Shown here in pieces: positions 36,546-45,800 of a stretch of DNA of 64,000 bases. The first letter of the stretch is position 1, and the number at the start of each line of letters is the position of its first letter. The notes below the pieces were generated by a model. The model was not told the origin of the DNA. It did no database searches and saw only the letters and a list, made by a program, of their open reading frames with translations. Both the position numbers and the translations under genes were made by a program. The stretch covers positions 496,001 to 560,000 of the forward strand of contig CAVRXB010000001.1 of assembly GCA_963724975.1 (NCBI GenBank), read 5' to 3'. The stretch comes from CAIWHR01 sp963724975. Lineage in GTDB: Bacteria > Pseudomonadota > Gammaproteobacteria > Burkholderiales > Casimicrobiaceae.

Positions 36546-37436
36546 TCAGATCAGGAACGCTTCGATCGCCGCCGCCGTAAGTTGCGGCTGGTCGTGATGC
36601 AGCATGTGGCCGGCATCCGGGACGACAATGAGTCGGGCGTCATCCAGATGCGCCATGCGGCGCCGAACGCCATCGAGCCCGTCGGCGCCCGCGTCGCCTT
36701 CCGAACGATCGTTGAGCCACTTCGGAATAGTCGATTCCGCGGCGGCAACCCACAGCGTCGGCGCGGCAATCTTGCGCCATACGGCGATCGCTTCGTCGAG
36801 CCGGTAGGTGGTCGGAAACGGCAGCTTGTGACGGGGGTCGGACAGGAGCCGCGCGCCGCCATCGGCGGTGGCATCCGCCCAATGGCGAGCGAGGAATGCC
36901 GCTTTGTCGCGCGGCAGGCGCGGATTGTTCTTTTGCAAGCGATCGGCGACGGCATCGAAGCTCGCATACGGCGCAAATTCAGGCGGCGAGGCGAGCGCAT
37001 CGAGCCACGCCGCGATCTTCGCGGGCGCAACATCGGGCGATTGCACCGGGATACCGAATCCCTCGAGCGAGACGATTCGTCGCACGCGGGCGGGCCGCGT
37101 GCCCGCATACATCATCGCGACATTCCCGCCGAGACTGTGGCCCACCAAATTTACGGTCTCGTCTGGCGCGAATGCATTGACCAGCGCTTCGAGATCCGCG
37201 ATGTAGTCGGCGAACCAGTAGCCCTGCGGCTGCCATTCGCTGCGGCCATAGCCGCGAAGGTCGGGAGCAATCGCGTACCAGTCGCGCGCAAACCCGTCGA
37301 CGAGAAACTGGAACGACGCACCGACGTCCATCCACCCGTGAAGCAGAAAGAGCTTGGGTGCCTTCGGATCGCCCCACGTCAACACGTGATGCGCAAGGCC
37401 GCGCAGAACGACCCGCTGCGACGTAGCGTTCTTCAA
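36546..37436 (-). CDS. Alpha/beta hydrolase
   Basis: 296-residue cytoplasmic hydrolase. Oxyanion/HG segment LFLLHGWMDVG, nucleophile elbow VGHSLGGN, and catalytic His in PDAGHMLHHD. No ATG is available in frame near the fold start; the TTG at 37436 gives a normal N-terminus 33 bases after the small lipoprotein gene. The frame stays open far upstream only because it runs antisense through dnaE. Substrate unknown. Followed after three bases by the DMT permease, probably in one transcript. Confidence 0.83.
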   Translation of the reverse strand: MKNATSQRVVLRGLAHHVLTWGDPKAPKLFLLHGWMDVGASFQFLVDGFARDWYAIAPDLRGYGRSEWQPQGYWFADYIADLEALVNAFAPDETVNLVGHSLGGNVAMMYAGTRPARVRRIVSLEGFGIPVQSPDVAPAKIAAWLDALASPPEFAPYASFDAVADRLQKNNPRLPRDKAAFLARHWADATADGGARLLSDPRHKLPFPTTYRLDEAIAVWRKIAAPTLWVAAAESTIPKWLNDRSEGDAGADGLDGVRRRMAHLDDARLIVVPDAGHMLHHDQPQLTAAAIEAFLI

Positions 37437-37470
37437 TCGTGCGTCCGGACGGCGACACGTCGGTCGCGCA

Positions 37471-37794
37471 TCATTTCTTGCGGCAGATCGCGAGGCCGTC
37501 CTGCCAGCCCGTTCGATAATTGCCGTCCGCCGCGAATCGAGTCGTGTCCTTGCGCTCGGTGCCCGCAGCGCTCGTGCAGCCGTCCGCGTACCCTTGGCGA
37601 TAGGGGAGCGGAAAGCCGGAGAGGTTGACGTTGGGCGGCGGAGGTTCGGCGTTCGACGGCGCGGCTGGAGTTGCGCTGCCACCGGTCGGACCGGCGCGCG
37701 GGCCGACCGCGGTCGTTGCGCACCCGCAAAGCAGCACGCCCAAGGCCCCCGCGAAAAAAAGCGAACGCGCGTACGGGAAGAAACGCGAGGACAT
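37471..37794 (-). CDS. Small lipoprotein of unknown function
   Basis: 107 residues: signal peptide with lipobox LLCGC, a Pro/Ala/Gly-rich linker, then a conserved-looking C-terminal module with GFPLPYRQGYADGC and YRTGWQDGLAIC, two Cys that could form a disulfide. I do not recognise a named family. Divergent from dnaE (56 bases between starts), upstream of the hydrolase gene. Confidence 0.7.
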   Translation of the reverse strand: MSSRFFPYARSLFFAGALGVLLCGCATTAVGPRAGPTGGSATPAAPSNAEPPPPNVNLSGFPLPYRQGYADGCTSAAGTERKDTTRFAADGNYRTGWQDGLAICRKK

Positions 37795-37850
37795 GGCTGA
37801 TAGGTGCGCGATGAACGGAGTAAAATTCTAGCATCACCCCTGCATCCGCC

Positions 37851-40800
37851 ATGTCCGCTCCCGCCTTTGTCCATCTGCGCCTGCACAGCGAATTTTCGAT
37901 CGTCGACGGCACCGTCCGCATCGACGAGGCCATTGAAGCCGCCGTGGCAGATTCGATGCCCGCGCTCGCGATCGGCGATCTCGCCAACGTGTTCGGACTC
38001 GTCAAGTTCTACCGCGCGGCCCGCGGCGCGGGCGTCAAGCCGATACTCGGCTGCGATGTCTGGCTGACGCACGACGCCGAGCGCGACCAGCCGTTTCGCA
38101 CACTGCTGCTCGTCGCCTCGCGCGCGGGTTATCTGAAGCTCACCAACTGGCTGACTCGTGCGTATCGCAGCAATGCATATCGCGGTCGCGCGGAACTGAA
38201 GCGCGAATGGTTCGACGAGGGCGCCGACGGATTGATCGCATTGTCCGGCGCACGCGATGGCGATATCGGCCATGCGCTGCTGCAGGGTAACCGCACGGGC
38301 GCGCAAAAGGCTGCCCGGAGCTGGGCGGCGCGCTTTCCAGGCCGCTTTTACCTCGAGGTTCAGCGTGCCGGCCACGCCGACGACGACGCGCTCGTGGCGG
38401 CGACGGTGGCGCTCGCGCAGGAAGCGGCGCTCCCGGTCGTTGCCACGCATCCCATTCAGTTTCTGCGGCCGGACGGCTACCGCGCGCACGAGGCGCGCGT
38501 TTGTATTGCGGAGGGTCATGTGCTCGCCGACCCGCGCCGCCCGAAACGGTTCACGCCCGACCAGTATTTCAAGTCGCAGGCCGAGATGGCGGCGGCTTTT
38601 TCCGATCTCCCCGAGGCGCTTGCCAATTCGGTAAAGATCGCCGAGCGCTGCAACTTCGCGCTCCCGCTCGGGAAGAATTATCTGCCGGCGTTTCCGACGC
38701 CCGAGGGCGTCACCCTGGACGATCACTTGCGCAACGAGGCCGCGGCGGGGCTCGCGCGCCGGCTCGAGTCGCTCTATCCCGATCCTGCCGTGCGTGCGGG
38801 CAAGCGCGGGGAATACGCCGACCGGCTCGATTTCGAGACCCGCACCATCGTGCAGATGGGCTACTCGGGCTACTTCCTGATCGTCGCCGACTTCATCAAC
38901 TGGGCGAAGCGCAATGGCGTACCCGTGGGCCCCGGCCGCGGCTCCGGCGCGGGGTCGCTCGTCGCCTACGCGCTCGGCATCACCGACCTCGATCCGCTGC
39001 GCTACACATTGCTGTTCGAGCGCTTTCTCAATCCCGAACGGGTCTCGATGCCGGACTTCGACATCGACTTCTGCCAGAACGGCCGCGACCGCGTTATCGA
39101 CTACGTCAAGAAGAAATACGGCGCCGACTCGGTCTCGCAGATCGCGACCTTCGGCACGATGGCAGCGAAAGCCGTCGTACGCGACGTCGGGCGCGTGCTC
39201 GACCTCCCGTACATGTTTTGCGACGGCATCGCAAAGCTGATTCCGTTCCAGCCGGGCAAGCTCGTGACGCTGAAGACGGCGCGCGAAATGGAGCCGCTGC
39301 TCGCCGAGCGCGAGAAAAGTGAAGAGGAAGTGCGCGGGCTGCTCGAGCTCGCCGAATCGCTCGAAGGTCTCACGCGAAACGTCGGCATGCATGCGGGCGG
39401 CGTCCTGATTGCGCCCGGCCGCTTGACCGACTTCTGCCCGCTTTACTCGCAGGCCGGCGCGGAAGGTCTCGTCTCGCAGTTCGACAAGGACGATGTCGAG
39501 TCGATCGGACTCGTCAAGTTCGACTTCCTCGGGCTCACGACGCTGACGATCCTCGATTGGACAGTGCGCTACGTTCGCCGTCTCGACCCGTCGTTTTCGC
39601 TGACGCAGGACACGCTGCCGCTCGACGACAAGGCCGCATACGATGTCTTCCGCGCCGGCAATACGACCGCCGTGTTCCAGTTTGAATCGCGCGGCATGCG
39701 CGATCTGCTCAAACAGGCGCCGCCGACGCGGTTCGAAGACATCATCGCCCTGGTCGCGCTCTACCGGCCCGGTCCGATGGCGCTCATTCCCGATTACGTC
39801 GCGAGAAAGAGCGGGCGTGAGCGGGTCGACTATGTGGACGCGCGGCTCGAGCCGATCCTCGCGCCGACCTACGGCGTGATGGTGTACCAGGAACAGGTGA
39901 TGCAGATCGCGCAGGCGATCGGCGGGTACACGCTCGGCGGCGCCGATCTGTTGCGTCGGGCGATGGGGAAGAAGAACGTCGAGGAGATGGCGAAACAGCG
40001 CGACATCTTCGTCGCCGGCGCCGAAGCGAACCACCTCACGCGCGTCAAGGCGACGCATCTTTTCGACTTGATGGAGAAATTCGCCGGCTACGGCTTCAAC
40101 AAGTCGCATGCGGCGGCCTATGCACTCATCGCCTACCAGACCGCTTATTTCAAGGCACGCCACCCGGCTGCCTTCATGGCCGCCAACCTGTCGCTCGTGA
40201 TGGACGACACGGACAAGGTCCGCGAGCTCCGCGACGATGCCATCGCGCAGGGACTCGAAATGCTGCAGCCGGACGTCAATGCGTCGAACTATCGCTTCGA
40301 GCCGGTTGACACGCGACAGATTCGGTATGGACTCGGCGGCATCAAAGGCACGGGAGAGCTCGCGATCGCGTCCATCGTCGCCGCGCGCGAATCCGGCGGG
40401 CCCTTCCTCGATCTGTTCGATTTCTGCCGACGTGTCGACAAGCGCCTCGTCAATCGGCGCGTCGTCGAGTCGCTGGTCCGCGCGGGCGCGTTCGATGCGA
40501 TCGATTCGCGGCGCGCTACGCTGTTCGCCTCCGTCGGCGTCGCGCTGACCGAGGCCGAACGCGCGGAGTCCGCCGCCTCACAGGTGTCGCTGTTTGCCGA
40601 AGACACGCAGACGGCGACGCTCCCTCTGGTGCTGGCGCGCGAGTGGACCAAGAGCGAACGCCTCGTCAACGAGAAAGCGGCGCTCGGCTACTACCTTTCG
40701 GGCCACCCGTTTGAAGGCTACGCGGCGGAGCTCGCTCCGCTGGTCCGCCAGCCGCTCGCGAGCCTTTCGCCGCGGCGCGAAACCGTGATGATCGCGGGTA

Positions 40801-41282
40801 TCGTGACGGCGTTGCGCGTGCAGTCGAGCCGGCGCGGCAAGATGGCGTTCGTGACGCTCGACGATGGCCGCGGCACCGCCGAGGTCGTCGTCTTCAATGA
40901 GACCTTCGACGCAGCGCGCAACCTGCTGCGAGACGACCAGCTCGTGATTATCGACGCCAAAGTTCAGCAACGTGTCACCGACGACGGGCAGATGCAGGGC
41001 CTGCGCGTCGTCGCCGAAGCCGTCTACGATCTTCCAGCCATCCGCAAGCGCTACGCGAAGGCACTGCGCCTCGCGTGCAACGGCGGCGCGGATGCGGAGA
41101 GGCTTGCCGCCATGCTGGGTCCGTTTCGCAACGGCAGCTGCGGAATAGTTGTCGAGTATCGCAACTCTGGAGTGGGCGGCGAGATCGAGCTGCCCGAGTC
41201 GTGGCGCGTCGACCCCGACGAAGGGCTGCTCGCGCAGCTTCGCGAGTGGCTCGCGCCGGAAAACGTCCGCGTTGTCTACTAA
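37851..41282 (+). CDS. dnaE: DNA polymerase III alpha subunit
   Basis: Replicative polymerase. 1143 residues. PHP domain at the N-terminus (FVHLRLHSEFSIVDG), PolIII palm with the catalytic Asp pair in MPDFDIDFC near residue 400 and the third Asp in GLVKFDFLGL near 556, GPGRGSGAGSLVAYAL, a helix-hairpin-helix region, the clamp-binding motif QVSLF near residue 911, and an OB domain (VMIAGIVTAL). The presence of the clamp motif and full length identify DnaE1, not the mutagenic DnaE2. Confidence 0.96.
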   Translation: MSAPAFVHLRLHSEFSIVDGTVRIDEAIEAAVADSMPALAIGDLANVFGLVKFYRAARGAGVKPILGCDVWLTHDAERDQPFRTLLLVASRAGYLKLTNWLTRAYRSNAYRGRAELKREWFDEGADGLIALSGARDGDIGHALLQGNRTGAQKAARSWAARFPGRFYLEVQRAGHADDDALVAATVALAQEAALPVVATHPIQFLRPDGYRAHEARVCIAEGHVLADPRRPKRFTPDQYFKSQAEMAAAFSDLPEALANSVKIAERCNFALPLGKNYLPAFPTPEGVTLDDHLRNEAAAGLARRLESLYPDPAVRAGKRGEYADRLDFETRTIVQMGYSGYFLIVADFINWAKRNGVPVGPGRGSGAGSLVAYALGITDLDPLRYTLLFERFLNPERVSMPDFDIDFCQNGRDRVIDYVKKKYGADSVSQIATFGTMAAKAVVRDVGRVLDLPYMFCDGIAKLIPFQPGKLVTLKTAREMEPLLAEREKSEEEVRGLLELAESLEGLTRNVGMHAGGVLIAPGRLTDFCPLYSQAGAEGLVSQFDKDDVESIGLVKFDFLGLTTLTILDWTVRYVRRLDPSFSLTQDTLPLDDKAAYDVFRAGNTTAVFQFESRGMRDLLKQAPPTRFEDIIALVALYRPGPMALIPDYVARKSGRERVDYVDARLEPILAPTYGVMVYQEQVMQIAQAIGGYTLGGADLLRRAMGKKNVEEMAKQRDIFVAGAEANHLTRVKATHLFDLMEKFAGYGFNKSHAAAYALIAYQTAYFKARHPAAFMAANLSLVMDDTDKVRELRDDAIAQGLEMLQPDVNASNYRFEPVDTRQIRYGLGGIKGTGELAIASIVAARESGGPFLDLFDFCRRVDKRLVNRRVVESLVRAGAFDAIDSRRATLFASVGVALTEAERAESAASQVSLFAEDTQTATLPLVLAREWTKSERLVNEKAALGYYLSGHPFEGYAAELAPLVRQPLASLSPRRETVMIAGIVTALRVQSSRRGKMAFVTLDDGRGTAEVVVFNETFDAARNLLRDDQLVIIDAKVQQRVTDDGQMQGLRVVAEAVYDLPAIRKRYAKALRLACNGGADAERLAAMLGPFRNGSCGIVVEYRNSGVGGEIELPESWRVDPDEGLLAQLREWLAPENVRVVY

Positions 41283-41299
41283 CGAGCGGCGCGAGCGGC

Positions 41300-41520
41300 G
41301 AGCCGGGGGAGCGCGCGAACGGTGAGCAGGGGCCCCAAGCCGCAGGCAAGGGGATGCGAACCAGCGAGAGCGCGTTCGGAGGCCGACAGTTCTGCGTAAC
41401 GATTCGAATAGTCGGTGCGGAGGCCGAACCGGCCGAAGGCAAGGGGCAGCGAGCAATCGCGAGTCGACGCATGAGGCCGACCCACACAGCATGACGATTC
41501 ACAACGCCGATGCGGAGGCC
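41300..41520. repeat. Inverted, diverged copy of the csp-icd intergenic repeat
   Basis: The dnaE-MFS gap contains GCGTTCGGAGGCCGAC, GTGCGGAGGCCGAA and ATGCGGAGGCCGAA units. Read in reverse complement, 41300-41388 parallels 28380-28465 (shared GTCGGCCTCCGAACGCGCTC, ATCCCCTT and GGGGCCCCT), and ACGATTCACAA with GGTGCGGAGGCC matches the 28243 segment. The last unit runs into the first codons of the MFS gene. Confidence 0.65.
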
Positions 41521-42804
41521 GAAGCGCGTCCTGGGCGCCGGGTCACCCCAAACCTGTGGCGCCATCGCGATTTCCTGCTGCTGTGGAGCGCGCAGGGCAT
41601 TTCCGCAGTCGGCTCGCGGATCACCCGGACTGCCTTGCCGATGGCCGCGATTCTGGTCGTCGGCGCCGGCGCGCTCGACCTCGGCTTGCTTGCCGTCACG
41701 CTGACGCTTCCGCGCGCGCTTTTTGCGTGGCTGGGCGGCGGCTGGGTCGACCGCCATCGAAGGCGGCCCGTTCTGATCGGATCCGACCTCGTCCGCGCCA
41801 TTGCACTCCTTGCAATTCCCGCTGCGGCGTACTGGCAAATGCTATCGATGCCGCTCCTTTATCTGATCGCGGCAATCACCGGCATCGCAACGGTCCTGTT
41901 TGAACTCGCCGACCACGTGTTCATCGCCGATCTCGTCGGCCGTGAGCAGTTGCTGGACGCGAACGGCAAGCGCGAGGCGGTTGACGCCATCGCCGAAATT
42001 TCGGGACCGGCATTGGGAGGCGCGTTGGTCGCGTGGTTGACCGCACCACTCGCGATCGCTGTCGACGCTCTGACTTTCGCTGCGTCGGCAGTACTGATCG
42101 CGCGAATCCGCAAGGAGGGGGCGATCGTTACGGCAAGCGCCGCCTCGTCGTTCATCGAGGACGTGCGCATCGGGATTCACGTCGTCTGGCGCGATCAGGC
42201 GATCCGCGCGTTGTTCATCTCCGCTGCCACCATGACGCTCTTCGGCAGTTTCATGGCGTCGCTTTACACGTTGTTCGCGTTGCGCGATCTCGGCCTCACA
42301 CCGACCGAACTCGGCATTGCGATCGGTTGCGGCGGAATTGGCGCTTTGGCGGGCGCGACGATGGCCTCGCGCGCGGCCGTTAGGTGGGGCCCGCGGCGAA
42401 CGTTGATCGGCTCGCTCGCGCTCGGCGCAGCGATGCAGGTGCTCATTCCCCTGGCGCCCCCGATTCCCTGGATCGCGATGACCTTTCTGATCGCAACGCA
42501 AGTGATCGGCGACGGCGTGCTGACGGTCTACCTCATCAACGAAACGACGCTGCGGCAACGCCTGCTGCCGCCGGAAGCGCTCGGACGCGCCGCGGGCACG
42601 TTCCAGGTTGCGAACGGGTTGCTGACACCCGTCGGAGCCATCCTCGGCGCGGTGCTGGCAGAGAGCATCGGGATGCGCCCCACATTGTGGTTGCTGGCCG
42701 TCGGCTACGCACTGGCACTGGTGTCGCTGATCCTCGCGCGCCGAGCGTTTCCAGTGGAGGCTCCATTGCCCACGAAGCTTGACCCGACAGCGGCTACGCG
42801 GTAG
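41491..42804 (+). CDS. MFS transporter
   Basis: 437-residue permease with about twelve hydrophobic segments. The MFS loop motif is present as GGGWVDRHRRRPVLIGSDL after helix 2. It resembles the enterobactin-exporter/macrolide-efflux type of MFS; the substrate is unknown. The annotated ATG and the first 13 codons (TIHNADAEAEARPGRR) lie in an intergenic repeat unit, so the true start could be slightly downstream, before LWRHRDFLLLWSAQG. Follows dnaE on the same strand. Confidence 0.87.
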   Translation: MTIHNADAEAEARPGRRVTPNLWRHRDFLLLWSAQGISAVGSRITRTALPMAAILVVGAGALDLGLLAVTLTLPRALFAWLGGGWVDRHRRRPVLIGSDLVRAIALLAIPAAAYWQMLSMPLLYLIAAITGIATVLFELADHVFIADLVGREQLLDANGKREAVDAIAEISGPALGGALVAWLTAPLAIAVDALTFAASAVLIARIRKEGAIVTASAASSFIEDVRIGIHVVWRDQAIRALFISAATMTLFGSFMASLYTLFALRDLGLTPTELGIAIGCGGIGALAGATMASRAAVRWGPRRTLIGSLALGAAMQVLIPLAPPIPWIAMTFLIATQVIGDGVLTVYLINETTLRQRLLPPEALGRAAGTFQVANGLLTPVGAILGAVLAESIGMRPTLWLLAVGYALALVSLILARRAFPVEAPLPTKLDPTAATR

Positions 42805-42848
42805 CGTCGCCGGGGCTTTCTCCTGTCCGAGAAAGTGACGACGACGGG

Positions 42849-45800
42849 ATGCCAATGACTGCGCGCGGTACCGCGGCCAAAGCCAAGCGAGTCCGGACAA
42901 CCAAATCGCCCTCGCGGATCGCGGAAAAACCGCGGACGCTCGGCGTGCAATTGACGGAAGCGCGCGAGCAGCAGGCCGCGACGGCCGAGATCCTGCGCGT
43001 AATCAGCCGGTCGCCGGCGGACGTGCAACCGGTGTTCGAGACCATCGCCGCCCACGCGTTGCGCCTTTGTGACGCAAGTTTCAGCACTTGCTGCAAGTTC
43101 GATGGCGAGCTGATCCATCTCGCCGCACTGCACCACATGAACCCCGAAGGCGTCGCCGCATTTCACGCGGCGTACCCCTGTCCGCCGAATCGTGGCGGTA
43201 CCACCCAGCGCGCGATCCTCACCGGCAGCGTTGTTCACATCCCCGACGTCCTTCAAGATCCCGAGTATGTCTACCACGACGCGGCAAAATCAGCCGCCTT
43301 CCGCAGCGTCCTGTCGGTGCCGTTGTTGCGCGACGGACTTCCCATGGGAGCGATCAGCGTTTTCAAAGCTGCTCCAAAGCCTTTCGCCGATACGCAGATC
43401 GACCTGCTGAAAACCTTCGCCGACCAGGCGGTGATTGCGATCGAGAACGTGCGCCTCTTCAACGAGACGAAAGAGGCTCTCGACCAGCAAACGGCTACGG
43501 CGCGGATCCTCCAGGCAATTTCCAGCTCGCCCGGCGACCTTCAACCGGTGCTCGAAACGGTCGTCGAGGCCGCCGCCCAATTTTGCGGGGCGCCCGACGT
43601 CTTCATCATGCGACTCGACGACGATTTGCTGCGCGGTGCGGCGGCGGTGGGGCCGTTCGCGAGCGTCCTAGCGCAGGGCGCGGGCAGCATCGGGGCGGTC
43701 GCGATCCCCGTCGTACGCGGGTCGGTCTCCGGCCGCAGCGTTCTCGAGCGACGAATAATCCACGTGCGCGATCTCGCCGCCGAGAGCGACGAGGAATACC
43801 CGGAGGGACGAGAGCTGCAGCGACGATTCGGGCACCGCACGATTGTCGTCGCGCCGCTGCTGCGCGAAGGCGTGCCGCTGGGCGCGATCTGCCTCTTCCG
43901 GACCGAAGTGAATCCTTTCTCCGACAAGCAGCTCCAGTTGGTGCAGACCTTCGCCGATCAAGCCGTGATCGCGATCGAGAACGTGCGGTTGTTCACGGAA
44001 CTCGAGGAACGAAACCGCGCGCTGGCGGAGTCACTGGAGCAGCAGACAGCGACGAGCGACATTCTGCGCGTCATCAGCCAGTCGCCGACAGATGTGCAAC
44101 CGGTATTCGATACGATCGCGGCGGCTGCGCTGAAGCTGTGCAACGCCAGCTCGGCTGTTGTCACGAGATTCGACGGCGAGCTGATCCGGCTCGCAGCACT
44201 CGCGAACGTAGGTACGGAGGGCGCGGATGCACTGCGTCGCCGCTACCCCAGACCCCCCGGTCGCGACACTGCGAACGCCAGGGCGATCCTGACAAGGACC
44301 GTTGTCGCAATCCCGGATACGCTCGAGGACGTCGATTATGAAATCGGGGCCGGAACCACTGCCGCACCCTTCCGGGGCATCCTCGCCGTTCCTCTGTTAC
44401 GTGATGGGACCCCAACCGGCACCATCAGCATCGCCCGACCCGAACCCGGGCCGTTCCCCGAAACGCAGATCGAGCTGCTGAAGACCTTCGCCGATCAAGC
44501 CGTGATCGCGATCGAGAACGTGCGGCTGTTCAAGGAACTCGAGCAGCGCAACAGCGCGCTGACCGAGGCGCTGGAACAGCAGACCGCAACGAGCGATATC
44601 TTGCGCGTGATCAGCCAATCGCCGCGTGATGTGCAGCCCGTTTTCGATACCATCGCGGCGGCGGCGTTCAAACTGTGCCGCGCCAGTTCGGCGACGCTCT
44701 TTACGTTCGACGGCGAGCTCATTCGGCTGGCGAGCTTCGCGAACGTCAATCCGGAAGGCGCCGATGCAGTACGCCGCACGTACCCGAGGCCCCCCAGCCG
44801 CGATACCGCGGCCACGCGGGCGGTCCTGACCGGTCGCGTTGTCGCGATTCCGGACGTACTTGAAGACGCCGAGTACGCCGTCACGGCTTCCTCAGGCGCC
44901 GCGGGCTTCCGCAGTGTCCTGTCCGTTCCGTTGATCCGCAACAGAAGCCCGATTGGTGCCATCTCCGTCGGCAAGCCCGAACCGGGGCTGTTCCCCGACG
45001 AACAAATCGCCCTCCTGCAAACTTTTGCCGACCAGGCGGTCATCGCGATCGAGAACGTGCGGTTGTTTACGGAACTCGGGGAGCGCAATCGCGACCTCAC
45101 CGAGGCGCTGGAACAGCAGACGGCGACGAGCGACATCCTGCGCGTGATCAGCCAGTCACAAACCGATGTACAGCCGGTGTTCGACACTATTGTGCGTAGG
45201 GTGATGTCGCTGTGTGATGCGGCCTTCAGCGGCGTCTATCTTCTCGATGGCGAGACGCTCAGCCTCGCGGCCACCGCAGGCCTGTCCGCCGAAGAGCGCG
45301 CCGTCTTCCGAAAAGGCTTCCCGCGCAAGATCGGACCTGACACGGTGACCGGACGAGCGGCGCTCGAGCATAGGGTCGTGCAGACGCATGACCTCGTCAA
45401 CGATCCGGAATTCGCGCATGCACCCGGGTCCTGGGTCGGCGCGCGCACGGTGTTGGGCGTTCCGCTGATGCGTGACGGCAAAGTGATCGGCGCCATCGGC
45501 GTATGGCGCGCCGAGATCAAGCCCTTTTCCGACACGCAGATCGCGCTCTTGCAGACGTTCGCCGACCAGGCGGTCATCGCGATCGAGAACGTGCGACTCT
45601 TCAACGAGCTCGAAACGCGCAACCATGACCTCACGGAAGCGCTGGAGCAGCAGACCGCGACGAGCGACATCCTTCGTGTCATCAGCCAGTCGCAGACCGA
45701 CGTGCAGCCCGTGTTCGACACGATCGCGAGGTCCGTGCTCGCGCTTTGCCGCGCGCAGTTCGCGAACGTGTTCACGTATGACGGCAAACTCATCCATCTG

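Noticed and set aside
37471..37794. Possible rhodanese or cytochrome assignment for the small Cys-containing lipoprotein
   Set aside because: No CxxCH and no rhodanese loop; the two C-terminal Cys are isolated.
37437..40163. Very long minus-strand open frame opposite dnaE, continuous with the hydrolase gene
   Set aside because: It is antisense to the fully conserved dnaE, its translation is Arg/Asp/Glu-rich low complexity, and only the part below 37436 shows a protein fold.
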